Below are positions 15,699-24,970 of a stretch of 64,000 nt of DNA, one piece after another. The notes under the pieces were generated by a model. That model saw only the letters and a list, made by a program, of their open reading frames with translations. It was not told the DNA's origin and searched no databases. Positions within the stretch are counted from its first letter, which is position 1, and each line of letters starts with the position of its first letter. This stretch comes from Dichotomicrobium thermohalophilum (lineage in GTDB: Bacteria > Pseudomonadota > Alphaproteobacteria > Rhizobiales > Rhodomicrobiaceae): assembly GCF_003550175.1 (NCBI RefSeq), contig NZ_QXDF01000002.1, positions 1 through 64,000 of the forward strand, in the 5' to 3' direction. Position numbers and translations under genes: made by a program.

Positions 15699-18600
15699 AT
15701 GAGCGATGCGTTCAGCATCTTCATAGATCCGCGCTTTAACGGCGTCTTTTCCCAGACCGCTTCGCTGCAGAGCGCGAAGGATGAGGTCAATTTCGACGTC
15801 GAGTCGCTGCATGCCGAAGCGCGCGGCGCCATCACCTCCGCCGTGCGCGCGACTCGCGCGGGCGACTCCGATCCGAACGCGCGCATCGCGCTGATCCTGG
15901 GCGAGGCCGGGTTCGGCAAGACCCACCTGCTTGCGGCCAGCCTGCGGAGACTTGCCGTGCAGGGGCAGCTCTATCCGGCCGTCATCCAGATGACCTCGCC
16001 GGTGACGGATGCCGATTACGACCGCTGGATGCTCGAAGCGGTGATCCGCGAGCTGAACAATCCCTATTTCGGCATTCCCCGACTCGGCGATGACGCGAAG
16101 GCGCTGCTTGGGCTGCTGCCGGCAGAGGACGCCGCGCCGTTCCGTCAGGCGGTGCAGGACGAGGATCGTGCGCTGTGCCAGCGGCTTGCGCATGAGTTCG
16201 CGCCGCGTCTGGCCGATGAGATGGAGCGGCGTGCGCATGGCCGCGCCGTCCCGGCGCCGGAGCAGATCGCCATGCTCTTGGTGCGCCGCGGCAGCGCCCC
16301 GGAATGGTATCCGCCGCTGATCGACCTGGCACACGCGCTGCTCGCACAGCTCGGAACCGCCGATGCACGGACGTTCAAGGCGAAGGCGGAAGCGGGCGAT
16401 CTCGATTGCCTGGAGGCGGTGCCGCCGCTTGCGCGCAGCCTGCGCCGCTTCATCCATCAGCGGACCAACAACGTCGTGAGCGAGGACTTCGTCAAGGCGC
16501 TGCTGCTGCATTACGGCGGCGATCTGGCGGGCTTCGACGCGCTCGGCGGCCATGCGGCCGAGACCGAAGTCCCGGGCCTCAGCTTCGCCCCGCTGGAGCG
16601 GCCCGAGCAATACCGCCGCCGGCTGGGTGACATCTCGACGGCTGCGCGCGCCGTGGACGGCGCCTTCGTGCTCGCCTTCGATCAGCTCGAGTCCTTCTGG
16701 TCGCTGGCGAACGAGTCGCTGTATGTCCGCGCGATCGAGAAGGCGGTCAACCTCGTTCAGGAATTCCCCAACATCTCGATCGTGCTGGCCTCGCTGCGCA
16801 ATGTTTATGAGGAACTGCACGACAAGCTGGTTCAGTCCACACGCGATCGCATCCGCCTGTCGCTCGCGCCCGCCTATCTGAAGCCGCCGAACCGCAACCA
16901 GCTTCGCACGCTGTTCGAGCGGCGCATGGAACGCGTCGCACGCATGGCCGACATGGAAGACACTGCGCCACTGATGGACCTGATCCCGGACTGGCTGGTG
17001 GAGGGGCTGGTCGGCGCGCGCATCCGCGAGGCGCTTTCGGAGTTGGCGCGGTTCCGCGCGATGGCGCTGAACCTGGAACGGCTACCGGAAGAGGCGGAAT
17101 TCTTTGATGACGCGGCCCCGGCCGCACCCGTGCCGCAGTCCGCGCGCGATTACGCCAAGGCCTGGCAGGATCATCTCGACCAGCACACCGCCTTTGACGT
17201 GCCGGAGACGGATGACGACCGGCTCGACCTGCTGCGCTGGGCCGCCAGCGCGCTTGCGGCGGAGCTCGCGCCGGTACAGGTGCGCGCAGAGGCCAGCACG
17301 CTGACGGAAACGCAGACCAAGGGGCTGCAACTCACTTTCAGCGGCGGGGAGGCGGGCCAGAGCGAAATGCGCTTCCTTGGCATCTGCACGGCGATCAACC
17401 GCGACTATCGTCTCGCCAAGCAGATCGAATCGGTGCGCCGCCACGCCGGGGACGCGCGCCCGGTCATAGTGGGCAAGCAACGCTTTCCGCGCAGCAAGTC
17501 GGCGCAGGTGGCCGGGCCGCTGGACAAGCTGCGCGCGGCGGGTGGCATCGTCGTGGATTTCGAGCCGGCGGACTGGCAGATGCTCAGCGCGGCCAAGCGC
17601 TTTGTCGAGGCGCATCAGTCCGAAGGCGGCTTTCGCGCCTGGCGGGCAGAGACAGGCTTCCTGCTCAGCCGGATCGCGCCATTGCGGGCGATCTTCCTGC
17701 CGACCATCGAGATCAGCGCGCCCGCGCCGGAGATGGAGCGCGAGCCGGAGGAGCGTGACCATGCCGCCCCGCCGCCCGAGGTCACGCCGGCCGGCTCCGC
17801 CCCAGAAGACCGGGCGGACGCCCTGGAGCCGGAAGCGGCGGAAGACCTGGATCAGATCGCGGAGGTCGAGTCCTCTGAAGAACCAGCAGAGCCAGCGATG
17901 ACCGAGGAAGCCGTTATCGACTTCAAGAAGCATGAGGCGCGTGCAGCCGCATCCGATCGCTTTCAGGTCTTCCTTGGCACCTCGGACGCCAAGACGCCGA
18001 TCTACTGGGATCCGCACCACCCGGAGGATCGCCTGCTCAATTTTGGCTTCCTCGTCACGGGCGATCCCGGCTCGGGCAAGACGCAGACGCTGCGCGTGCT
18101 GATCGACGCGATGGCGCGCGCCGACTATCCAATGTGTATTCTGGACTTCAAGAACGATTACGCCGACGACAGGTTTGCCAAGCCGCTCGGCCTGTCGGTC
18201 TATGACGTCAGCCGCGCCGGCCTGCCGTTCAATCCGCTGCATCCGGTACCGGGGATGCAGGGTGAGGTGCAGCCGATCCGGCATATTCATACCATCTCGG
18301 AGATTTTCCAGCGCGTGTTCGGGTTGGGCACGCAACAGCAGGCGAAGCTGAAGAACGCGCTGCGCCAGGGTTTCGAGGATCGCGGCATCAACCTGCAGCA
18401 CTGGTACCGCGCCGGGGAGATCACCGCACCGGGCTTCGGCGACGTTGTGGAGTATCTACGCGAGCACAAGGAATCCCAGACGCTGCTCAACCGCGTCGAT
18501 CCGCTCTTCGATCTCGGCTTGTTCCCGAGCGACGAGACAGCGCCTCTGACCTTCGGCGATCTGCTGGAAAAGAAGATCGTTCTCGATTTGCACGACCTGC

Positions 18601-19076
18601 CGAACGACGAGATCAAGGCGGCGATCGCCGAACTCATCATCATTCAGGCGCACGGCCATGCACTGCGCGGCGAGGCGCCCCGCGTTCTGCGCCGGCTGTT
18701 CGTGTTCGACGAGGCGTGGCGGGTGAAGGACAGCCAGCGCCTGCAGGAAATGGCGCGGGAGGGCCGCGCCTTCGGCATAGCCATTGCGATCGGCACGCAG
18801 TTTCCGGTCGATATCCCCGACGATCTGGCGGGCAGCCTGGAGACGCAGATCTTCCTGTCGAACTCCGAGGCGCGGCATCAGGCAGCCACGGTGCGCAAGC
18901 TCTGCTCCAGCACCAGCACGGTGGAAGGTCAGCGCGTCTGGCAGAAGGCGGCCTCACTCGGCCAGTTGCAGGGATTCATCCGCAACCAGCACTACAAGCC
19001 CTACCGGCTGATCACCGTCTACCCGCACTACCTACGCAGCGCCGAGCCGGAGGCTGTCGCGACGCCAGCGGAGTAG
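15699..19076 (+). CDS. Dual P-loop ATPase: AAA/STAND-like plus HerA/VirB4-like, 1125 aa
   Basis: Two separate NTPase modules occupy one chain. The first has Walker A GEAGFGKT (68-75) and Walker B FVLAFDQLE (323-331), as in AAA/ORC-like or STAND proteins. Residues about 530-665 form a separate domain containing RPVIVGKQRFP and GGIVVDFEPADW; its fold is unassigned. A Pro/Glu-rich acidic linker spans about 672-740. The second module has Walker A GDPGSGKT (788-795), an FKNDY segment, Walker B RLFVFDEAW (999-1007) and GTQFP (1032-1036), as in HerA/VirB4/FtsK-type DNA or protein pumps. Known HerA- and BrxC/DptF/DptH-type ATPases serve DNA processing or phage defence, so a defence role is plausible but inferred. 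Confidence 0.8.
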   Translation: MSDAFSIFIDPRFNGVFSQTASLQSAKDEVNFDVESLHAEARGAITSAVRATRAGDSDPNARIALILGEAGFGKTHLLAASLRRLAVQGQLYPAVIQMTSPVTDADYDRWMLEAVIRELNNPYFGIPRLGDDAKALLGLLPAEDAAPFRQAVQDEDRALCQRLAHEFAPRLADEMERRAHGRAVPAPEQIAMLLVRRGSAPEWYPPLIDLAHALLAQLGTADARTFKAKAEAGDLDCLEAVPPLARSLRRFIHQRTNNVVSEDFVKALLLHYGGDLAGFDALGGHAAETEVPGLSFAPLERPEQYRRRLGDISTAARAVDGAFVLAFDQLESFWSLANESLYVRAIEKAVNLVQEFPNISIVLASLRNVYEELHDKLVQSTRDRIRLSLAPAYLKPPNRNQLRTLFERRMERVARMADMEDTAPLMDLIPDWLVEGLVGARIREALSELARFRAMALNLERLPEEAEFFDDAAPAAPVPQSARDYAKAWQDHLDQHTAFDVPETDDDRLDLLRWAASALAAELAPVQVRAEASTLTETQTKGLQLTFSGGEAGQSEMRFLGICTAINRDYRLAKQIESVRRHAGDARPVIVGKQRFPRSKSAQVAGPLDKLRAAGGIVVDFEPADWQMLSAAKRFVEAHQSEGGFRAWRAETGFLLSRIAPLRAIFLPTIEISAPAPEMEREPEERDHAAPPPEVTPAGSAPEDRADALEPEAAEDLDQIAEVESSEEPAEPAMTEEAVIDFKKHEARAAASDRFQVFLGTSDAKTPIYWDPHHPEDRLLNFGFLVTGDPGSGKTQTLRVLIDAMARADYPMCILDFKNDYADDRFAKPLGLSVYDVSRAGLPFNPLHPVPGMQGEVQPIRHIHTISEIFQRVFGLGTQQQAKLKNALRQGFEDRGINLQHWYRAGEITAPGFGDVVEYLREHKESQTLLNRVDPLFDLGLFPSDETAPLTFGDLLEKKIVLDLHDLPNDEIKAAIAELIIIQAHGHALRGEAPRVLRRLFVFDEAWRVKDSQRLQEMAREGRAFGIAIAIGTQFPVDIPDDLAGSLETQIFLSNSEARHQAATVRKLCSSTSTVEGQRVWQKAASLGQLQGFIRNQHYKPYRLITVYPHYLRSAEPEAVATPAE

Positions 19077-19081
19077 GGCGC

Positions 19082-21037
19082 TCAGAAACGCAATTCGACC
19101 GTCTTGAGCTTGTCGGGCGAGACCTCGACCTGAACGCGGAAATCGTAAGTCTCGCCGGGCAACAGCGCGGACTGCCCGAGAAACTGGCTTTCTTCCGCCA
19201 CCACCTCGCCGCTGTCGTCGCGGGCGGTGATCTGCATGTTCGGCACTTCCGTCAACTCTGACCGGTTGTTCTTGACCTGGCCGGTGAGAATGAGCGTGTT
19301 CGGAGAGGTTTCGTCCCAGCTGTAACCGACTTCGCCAAAGACGAGCGGCGGCGGATCGACCGGGAAGCCGATGGCGGCATAGACCGGCGCGGAAGCCGGC
19401 AACATCTCGGCGATCTGGTCGCGGAAGCTCACGGCCGAGACGGCTGCCCCGGCCATCACCGCGACAAACAGCGCCCAGGCAGCGGCCACGGTCAGCGTTC
19501 CAGCGCCCCTGCGCGCCTGATCGGCGCCCTCCGGCGGCGTTTCACTCTCTTGTTCGTCGCCGAAGTCATATTCGGCCAGCAGCGCGTCGTCATCCTCCAC
19601 GTCCATCGCGTCGGGCGCGTCATCCCCGCGGCGGTGCGGGGGCGTGTCTACGGCGAAAATGTCGGCCGGTTCGTCGCGCCACCTGTCCCGTTCAGCTTCG
19701 TCCCAGTCCTGGCCCCGATCATCGTCCGGGTCCTGCGCGTCGAAGCTCTCCTCATCGCGGGCGTAGGGGTCCTCCTGCGGCTCGGAAGCCTCACGCCCGT
19801 CAAACGCCTCCTGTCCGGTGTCGAAGGCGAGGCTCTCGCGCTGCGCTTCCTCATGCGCGTCGTCGTGATAGCTCTCGGCGGTCCAGCTTTCGCTCGGGCC
19901 ATCCTCTTCGGGTTCCGAGCGCTCCTGCATTGCGTGGGCGGCGTCCTCCATATCGGCCTGCAACGCCTCGAAATGCGCCTGGCTCATGGCGTCCGCGCCC
20001 TGGACCGCGCCCTCCGGCTCCGCGCGAATGTCTTCCGGCTCCTGCGCCTCAGCAAGATCGGAGGGCTCGGCGCGGCCCGTGGCGATCTTGTCGATCAGGT
20101 CGGCCATCGGCTCCACCGACCCGCTGGTCCCCGAGGATGCGCTTTCAGTCTCGCGCAACCCGTGCTCATCCTGCGCGCGGCTCTCCACCCGCCGGTCGGC
20201 GCTACGGGCCGTCAGCCGCACGACCTTGCCGCCCCACGGATCGTCGCTGTTTTCGTTCTCTGTCTGCGCTGTGTGCTGCTGGTCCTGCAGCGTCGCGCCG
20301 AGGCTACGCGCGCGCTCCTCGTTCATCAGGGCGCGCAGCGGGTCATCAGCCTCGTCGCCAGCGCGATCGGTCGCGCTGTCGTCGCTGCCGCTGTTTTCGG
20401 CAATGACTTCCTCAATGCCCTCCATGATGCGTTCGAAGGCCGCGTTCGGTTCGTTTTCCAAGCTATCCGTGTCGCCTTGCCGATCGGCGGCGCCGGAAAA
20501 CCAGCTATCGGCCAGCCGGCGGTCGAAGCTCTCGGCGTCCTCCTGTGTCGGGCCACCCGTCGCGGATGAATCATCGCCTGCGTCGGCGCCCTCATCCTGC
20601 ATCTCGAGCGTTCCGGGGGCTTGACCAGCTGCAAGGGCGCCGTCCTCGACGCGGTGAGGCTCTGGCGCGATTTCCGAAGATTCCCCGAGCGCAGGGGATG
20701 TATGGCGCTCAGATGTCGACCAATCGCCGGCCGGCCATTCATCCACGGGCGCCCGCGGCTCATCGTTCCGCGCGCCCATCCAGTCCTCGCCGCTTTCCAG
20801 TAGCGCAGACAGATCGTCCTGCTCCGCCCCCTGGGCGCCGGACGAATCGTGTTCGTCATTTGCGCCTGGGCTGGAGAATGCTTCGGGCATTTCGGTCTCG
20901 TCCCGTGCGTCCTCGTCGATGACGAAGTCGGATTCCGCGATGCGCCAGACATGGTTGCAGCGCGCGCAGCGCACCTGTTGATCGATGCGCACGGGAACGC
21001 GGTAACTCGTGTCGCAGGCCGGGCACCGGAATTCCAT
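19082..21037 (-). CDS. MJ0042-type zinc-ribbon membrane protein with DUF3426-like C-terminus
   Basis: The 651-aa product begins with a zinc ribbon (C5, C8, C24, C27; CPACDTSY and CARCNHVW) of the MJ0042/zinc_ribbon_5 type. About 480 acidic, low-complexity and presumably disordered residues follow, then a single membrane segment (AAAWALFVAVMAGAAVSAV) and a C-terminal domain with VKNNRSELTEVPN and LLPGETYDFRVQVEV, as in DUF3426. The ATG at 21037 has a GGGAGG site. It is divergent from ftsE, an arrangement common in alphaproteobacteria. Function is unknown. The very long disordered region makes it larger than usual relatives. Confidence 0.8.
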   Translation of the reverse strand: MEFRCPACDTSYRVPVRIDQQVRCARCNHVWRIAESDFVIDEDARDETEMPEAFSSPGANDEHDSSGAQGAEQDDLSALLESGEDWMGARNDEPRAPVDEWPAGDWSTSERHTSPALGESSEIAPEPHRVEDGALAAGQAPGTLEMQDEGADAGDDSSATGGPTQEDAESFDRRLADSWFSGAADRQGDTDSLENEPNAAFERIMEGIEEVIAENSGSDDSATDRAGDEADDPLRALMNEERARSLGATLQDQQHTAQTENENSDDPWGGKVVRLTARSADRRVESRAQDEHGLRETESASSGTSGSVEPMADLIDKIATGRAEPSDLAEAQEPEDIRAEPEGAVQGADAMSQAHFEALQADMEDAAHAMQERSEPEEDGPSESWTAESYHDDAHEEAQRESLAFDTGQEAFDGREASEPQEDPYARDEESFDAQDPDDDRGQDWDEAERDRWRDEPADIFAVDTPPHRRGDDAPDAMDVEDDDALLAEYDFGDEQESETPPEGADQARRGAGTLTVAAAWALFVAVMAGAAVSAVSFRDQIAEMLPASAPVYAAIGFPVDPPPLVFGEVGYSWDETSPNTLILTGQVKNNRSELTEVPNMQITARDDSGEVVAEESQFLGQSALLPGETYDFRVQVEVSPDKLKTVELRF

Positions 21038-21197
21038 CTTGCCGCCTCCCGCTTTATACGGTTCGTTTGCGCGGGGCTTTCGTCCCGCTGCCGTCTCCTG
21101 TAAATGCCAAAATTGGTTGATACCAATAAGGCAGAGCTTTGAGAAAACCACAACCCACAGCGATAATTCCCCATCCATCAACCAGCGGGAGTGTGCC

Positions 21198-21857
21198 GTG
21201 ATCCGCTTCGAGAACGTCGCGCTGCGTTACGACGAGGGCGAAGAGGTATTGCGGGACGTGAATTTTCACCTGCTGCCCGGCTCGTTCTATTTCCTGGCCG
21301 GCCCATCCGGCGCGGGGAAGTCGACCCTGCTGCGCCTGCTGTTCATGTCGCTCAAGCCCACACGCGGAACGGTGCACCTGTTCGGGAAGAACACGAGCAA
21401 TCTGCAGCCGGAGGATCGGGCGAAGACGCGCCGGCGCATCGGAATTGTGTTCCAGGATTTCCGGCTGCTCGATCACATGACGACATGGGAGAACATTTCG
21501 CTGCCGCTCCGCGTGCACGGGCGCAAGCCGCACGAATACCGTGACGACGTCACCGAGCTGCTGAAGTGGGTCGGGCTGGGCAACCGGATGGACGCTTATC
21601 CGCCGGTCCTGTCAGGCGGTGAGAAGCAGCGCGCGGCCATCGCCCGCGCGGTGATCGGCAAGCCGGAACTCTTGCTCGCCGACGAACCGACCGGTAACGT
21701 CGATCCGCAAATGGCCCGCCGGCTGCTGCGGCTGTTCGTCGAACTGAACCGGCTGGGGACCTCGGTCATTATCGCGACACACGATTATCAACTCATGCGG
21801 CAGTTCGGTGCCCCGCGCCTGCAGCTTGAGCGCGGCACCGTACAGATCGTCGGCTAG
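21198..21857 (+). CDS. ftsE: Cell division ATP-binding protein FtsE
   Basis: The 219-aa ABC ATPase shows Walker A GPSGAGKST (35-43), Q-loop VFQDFRLLDH, signature LSGGEKQR, Walker B LLLADEPTGNVDP and the switch histidine in IATHDY. FtsE with FtsX controls septal murein hydrolases during division. I chose the GTG at 21198, preceded by GGGAG at 7 nt, because the conserved FtsE N-terminus (IRFENVALRY) begins there. The stop is followed after 3 nt by ftsX. The next genes, ydcF-like and plsC, are on the same strand and close, so the four may be one transcript. Confidence 0.95.
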   Translation: MIRFENVALRYDEGEEVLRDVNFHLLPGSFYFLAGPSGAGKSTLLRLLFMSLKPTRGTVHLFGKNTSNLQPEDRAKTRRRIGIVFQDFRLLDHMTTWENISLPLRVHGRKPHEYRDDVTELLKWVGLGNRMDAYPPVLSGGEKQRAAIARAVIGKPELLLADEPTGNVDPQMARRLLRLFVELNRLGTSVIIATHDYQLMRQFGAPRLQLERGTVQIVG

Positions 21858-21860
21858 GTC

Positions 21861-22838
21861 ATGAGTATCGACACCATGCGCAATCTCCCCGCCGTGATCC
21901 GCGAGCAGCCGCTGGCGGTCCCGAAGCTTGCCTTGCGTAACTCGCCGATCGTGCCGCCACGGTCGGTCACGGGGCGTTCGCTGGTGGTCGTGATCACGAT
22001 CATGGCCTTCCTCGCGAGTCTGACCACCGGGGTTGTGTATCTGATCAACCAGTCCGCTTCGGCCTGGCTGCGCGACGTGGCAAGCGAGGTGACGGTGCAG
22101 GTGCGCCCCGCCGCCGATGCAACTCAGACCGAGGCGAAACTGGCGGAAATCAGCGATTTTCTGTCAAAACAGATCGGCATTGCTGATGTCCGCGTGCTGT
22201 CGCAGCGTGAGACGAACGCGCTGATCGAGCCATGGCTGGGCAAGGTCGAGGGGTTGGAGTCATTGCCGCTGCCCCGGCTGATCGCGGTGCAGCTCGACCG
22301 AGAAAACCCGCCCGATCTGCCCACGCTGAGCGTGGCGTTGGAGGGCGAGTTCGAGGGCGCTATGCTCGACGATCACGGCCGCTGGCAGGCCCAGATCCGT
22401 AGCCTTACGAGTACGCTTGCGGTCGCCGGGCTGGGCGTGATCGCGTTAGTGGCGCTGGCGACGGTGGCGATCATTGTTTCGGCGACGCGCAGCGCGATGG
22501 CCTCGAACCGCGAGATCGTCGAGGTGCTGCATTTCGTCGGTGCACGCGATCGCTTCATCGCGCAGCAGTTCGAGAAGCACTTCCAGACACTGGGAATCAT
22601 GGCAGGCGCGGCAGGCGCCGGGCTTGCGGCACTGGTGTTCGTGGTGTTTCCGCTGCTGCCCTCACTGTTCGGCGCCTCGCCGGCGACGGATGCCGAGTTG
22701 CGCCGGCTGGTGGGCGCCGGGACGCTCGACTGGCTGGGTTACGCCCTGCTGGTGCTGGTTGTTGTGGTTGTCGCCGCGATCTGCCGTATAACGTCAAGGT
22801 TCGGCGTGTATCGTATTCTCGATCAGCAGAATCGCTGA
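21861..22838 (+). CDS. ftsX: Cell division protein FtsX
   Basis: The 325-aa membrane protein has the FtsX layout: a cytoplasmic N-terminus, TM1 (VVVITIMAFLASLTTGVVYL), a periplasmic domain of about 100 residues, and three further membrane segments at about 185-215, 245-275 and 300-315. It partners FtsE and transmits ATP hydrolysis to periplasmic murein hydrolase activators. The ATG lies 3 nt after the ftsE stop. Sequence divergence within FtsX is high, so the assignment leans on topology and on the ftsE neighbour. Confidence 0.92.
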   Translation: MSIDTMRNLPAVIREQPLAVPKLALRNSPIVPPRSVTGRSLVVVITIMAFLASLTTGVVYLINQSASAWLRDVASEVTVQVRPAADATQTEAKLAEISDFLSKQIGIADVRVLSQRETNALIEPWLGKVEGLESLPLPRLIAVQLDRENPPDLPTLSVALEGEFEGAMLDDHGRWQAQIRSLTSTLAVAGLGVIALVALATVAIIVSATRSAMASNREIVEVLHFVGARDRFIAQQFEKHFQTLGIMAGAAGAGLAALVFVVFPLLPSLFGASPATDAELRRLVGAGTLDWLGYALLVLVVVVVAAICRITSRFGVYRILDQQNR

Positions 22839-22894
22839 TAAACGTCAAATGATTTCAACGTGATCTCGCCGCATATGCGCGCTATCGACGAAGC

Positions 22895-23656
22895 ATGGGC
22901 CACGCAAACGAGGCGCGGCCCGCACCGGCGATGGACAGCATGATCTGGCGCAGGCGGACCGCCATGCGAACGCGCTCTGAAGACCAAACCGACAATCTGC
23001 GTGGCGCGCAGCGCAGCAGCGTGCTGACGGCTCTGCGCTGGCTGCTTCTTGCGACGCTGGCCACGGTCGCTCTGTTCGGCATCGGCCTGCTTGTGTTCGT
23101 CAGCCAGATCGAGAAGAGCCCGCCCAACAGCAACATCCAGGCCGATGCGATCGTGGTCTTGACAGGCGGCGATTCGCGGGTCACGGAAGCGGTCCGGCTG
23201 CTGGCCGCCGGGCGCGGGCGGCGCCTACTCATCTCGGGTGTGCACCCCAAGACGACGACCGCGATGCTCCGGCGCATCAACCCAGAGGCCGAGCGGCTGT
23301 TCGACTGTTGCATCGATCTTGACCGCAACGCGCGGGACACCATCGAGAATGCCGATGAAACGCGGCGCTGGGCGGCGGAGCGTGGTTTCCGGTCGGTCAT
23401 CGTCGTCACGTCGAGCTATCACATGCCGCGCGGGCTGGTGGAACTGCGCCGGGCGTTGCCGAGTCTGGAGTTGATTCCTTACCCGGTCGTCCCCGCCCGT
23501 CTGCGGTTGGATGCCTGGTGGGCGCATCCCGGCACCTTTCGCCTGCTTGCCAGCGAGTACGCAAAATATGTCGCCAGCGTTGCGCGCTGTGCCGGCGTGC
23601 GGCTAATGGGCGGCGGTCGCGGCATTCATGGCTGTTTCGATCCCTTGTCCGTGTGA
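22895..23656 (+). CDS. YdcF/DUF218 family membrane protein
   Basis: One N-terminal membrane segment (LRWLLLATLATVALFGIGLL) precedes a DUF218 domain with DAIVVLTGG, then LLAAGRGRRLLISGVH, RNARDTIENA and VIVVTSSYHMPRG, all hallmarks of the YdcF/SanA/ElyC family linked to envelope or peptidoglycan metabolism. The start is uncertain: ATGs at 22895, 22931 and 22964 are all possible and none has a strong ribosome-binding site. The stop overlaps the plsC start by 4 nt. Its position between ftsEX and plsC fits a cell-envelope role. Confidence 0.85.
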   Translation: MGHANEARPAPAMDSMIWRRRTAMRTRSEDQTDNLRGAQRSSVLTALRWLLLATLATVALFGIGLLVFVSQIEKSPPNSNIQADAIVVLTGGDSRVTEAVRLLAAGRGRRLLISGVHPKTTTAMLRRINPEAERLFDCCIDLDRNARDTIENADETRRWAAERGFRSVIVVTSSYHMPRGLVELRRALPSLELIPYPVVPARLRLDAWWAHPGTFRLLASEYAKYVASVARCAGVRLMGGGRGIHGCFDPLSV

Positions 23657-24402
23657 GGCTGCCCTTGCTCCGTTCCATCGCCTTTCATGCCGCGTTCTAC
23701 CTGACGACCATCCTGTTCATGCTGTTCGGCCTGCCGCTGTTTTTCGCGCCGCGAAGCTGGGTGCTGTGGGCATGGAAGCTGCACACGCGCACGATCATCC
23801 TGCTGCTGCGCTGGATCGGCCGCGTGGACATGGAGGTGCGCGGCCTGGAGCGGCTGCCAGAGGGCGGCTACATCGTCGCGTCGAAGCACCAGTCGGCCTG
23901 GGACACGATTGCGCCGATGGCTTATCTTCCGGATCCGGCCGTGATTCTGAAAAAGGAACTGATGGACATCCCACTTTACGGCCAGTTCGCCCGCAAGCTG
24001 GGGATGATCCCGGTCCGGCGCGATCATGGCGCGGTGGCGCTGCGGGAAATGGCGCGGATCGCGCGGACGCGCGCCAAAGAGGGTCGGCAGGTGTTCATCT
24101 TCCCGGAAGGCACCCGGCGGGCGCCCGGCGCACCGCCCGATTACAAGCCCGGCGTCGTTCTGCTCTATGAGGAACTGGATGCGCCGTGCGTGCCGCTCGC
24201 GCTGAATTCTGGGCTCTACTGGCCGCGGCACGCGTGGCGGCTCAATCCGGGGACGATCATCATGGAGTTTCTGGAGCCGATCCCGCCGGGGCTGCCGCGC
24301 GAGGAGTTCCGCCGCCGGCTGATCGAGGCGACGGAGCGCGGTACGGCGCGCCTTGTCTCGGAAGGGCAGGTTCAGAGCCGCCTGCAGAGAAATGCCGCTT
24401 GA
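23653..24402 (+). CDS. plsC: 1-acyl-sn-glycerol-3-phosphate acyltransferase
   Basis: The 249-aa enzyme has an N-terminal membrane anchor and the PlsC acyltransferase motifs: HQSAWD (the HX4D box, H79 and D84) and FPEGTRR near 151. It acylates lysophosphatidic acid to phosphatidic acid in phospholipid synthesis at the inner membrane. The GTG at 23653 overlaps the preceding stop (GTGA), indicating coupled translation; starts further upstream lie inside the ydcF-like gene. A 12-bp hairpin follows the stop at 24418. Confidence 0.9.
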   Translation: MRLPLLRSIAFHAAFYLTTILFMLFGLPLFFAPRSWVLWAWKLHTRTIILLLRWIGRVDMEVRGLERLPEGGYIVASKHQSAWDTIAPMAYLPDPAVILKKELMDIPLYGQFARKLGMIPVRRDHGAVALREMARIARTRAKEGRQVFIFPEGTRRAPGAPPDYKPGVVLLYEELDAPCVPLALNSGLYWPRHAWRLNPGTIIMEFLEPIPPGLPREEFRRRLIEATERGTARLVSEGQVQSRLQRNAA

Positions 24403-24417
24403 GCGTCCCAAACGGAA

Positions 24418-24446
24418 AGAGGACCGGAGTGTTGCTCCGATCCTCT
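24418..24446 (+). terminator. Hairpin terminator after plsC
   Basis: AGAGGACCGGAG pairs with CTCCGATCCTCT (one C-A mismatch) around the loop TGTTG, 15 nt after the plsC stop. Only TT follows, so termination may be inefficient or Rho-assisted. It closes the ftsE-ftsX-ydcF-plsC group. Confidence 0.6.
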
Positions 24447-24550
24447 TGATGGGTCATCCAACGTTGCGGCGAACTTTAATTGCTTGAACAGTAGCGCAGT
24501 TGCCACGCTGCGTCCAGAGAATTCTCGGGCGTCGGCCAAGTTTTTGCGGC

Positions 24551-24580
24551 AAAAAAGAGGCCCAAGGTTAAGCCCCTCTT
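24551..24580 (-). terminator. Rho-independent terminator of monooxygenase gene
   Basis: On the minus strand AAGAGG (24580-24575) pairs with CCTCTT (24560-24555), and the T-run extends through 24551. The stem is short (6 bp) with a long loop. It lies about 20 nt after the stop of the gene at 24602-24925. Confidence 0.5.
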
Positions 24581-24601
24581 CTTCCGTGCGTATCGGGCTG
24601 T

Positions 24602-24925
24602 TTACCCTTCGGATTTGACTTCGCCGACCACCTCGAAGCCCTCGAAGTCGGGCGGACCCAGCGTCAGCCCTTCGGGCATGCTGCCGGCGTTGGCGTGCGC
24701 CTTGCGGAAGGCTTCCGAACGCGTCCAATCCTGGAACGCTTCATAGGACGCCCACATCGAATGCGACGTGTACAACCGGTAATCGTCATGTTCCGGGCCG
24801 CGGAGCAGGTGGAATTCGAGGAAACCCGGAACCTCGTGCAGGTAGGAATCGCGGTTCATCCACATCTCCTCGAACTCCGCCTCGCGGCCTTTGGCGACCT
24901 TGAAGCGGTTCATGGCAATATACAT
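24602..24925 (-). CDS. Antibiotic biosynthesis monooxygenase (ABM) family protein
   Basis: The 107-aa protein fits the small dimeric alpha/beta ABM fold: MYIAMNRFKVAKGREAEFEE, then PGFLEFHLLRG, then SMWASYEAFQDW and SEAFRKAH. Relatives include the heme-degrading IsdG/HmoB-like enzymes and quinol monooxygenases; an Asn near the N-terminus (N6), as in IsdG, is present here. No heme-uptake genes are adjacent, so the substrate is open. The ATG at 24925 has a GAGGGAG site; an upstream TTG at 24940 would contain that site and is rejected. Confidence 0.8.
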   Translation of the reverse strand: MYIAMNRFKVAKGREAEFEEMWMNRDSYLHEVPGFLEFHLLRGPEHDDYRLYTSHSMWASYEAFQDWTRSEAFRKAHANAGSMPEGLTLGPPDFEGFEVVGEVKSEG

Positions 24926-24970
24926 GGCAGTCTCCCTCAACGGCTCACGAATGCGTCGGCGCTCGGCACC

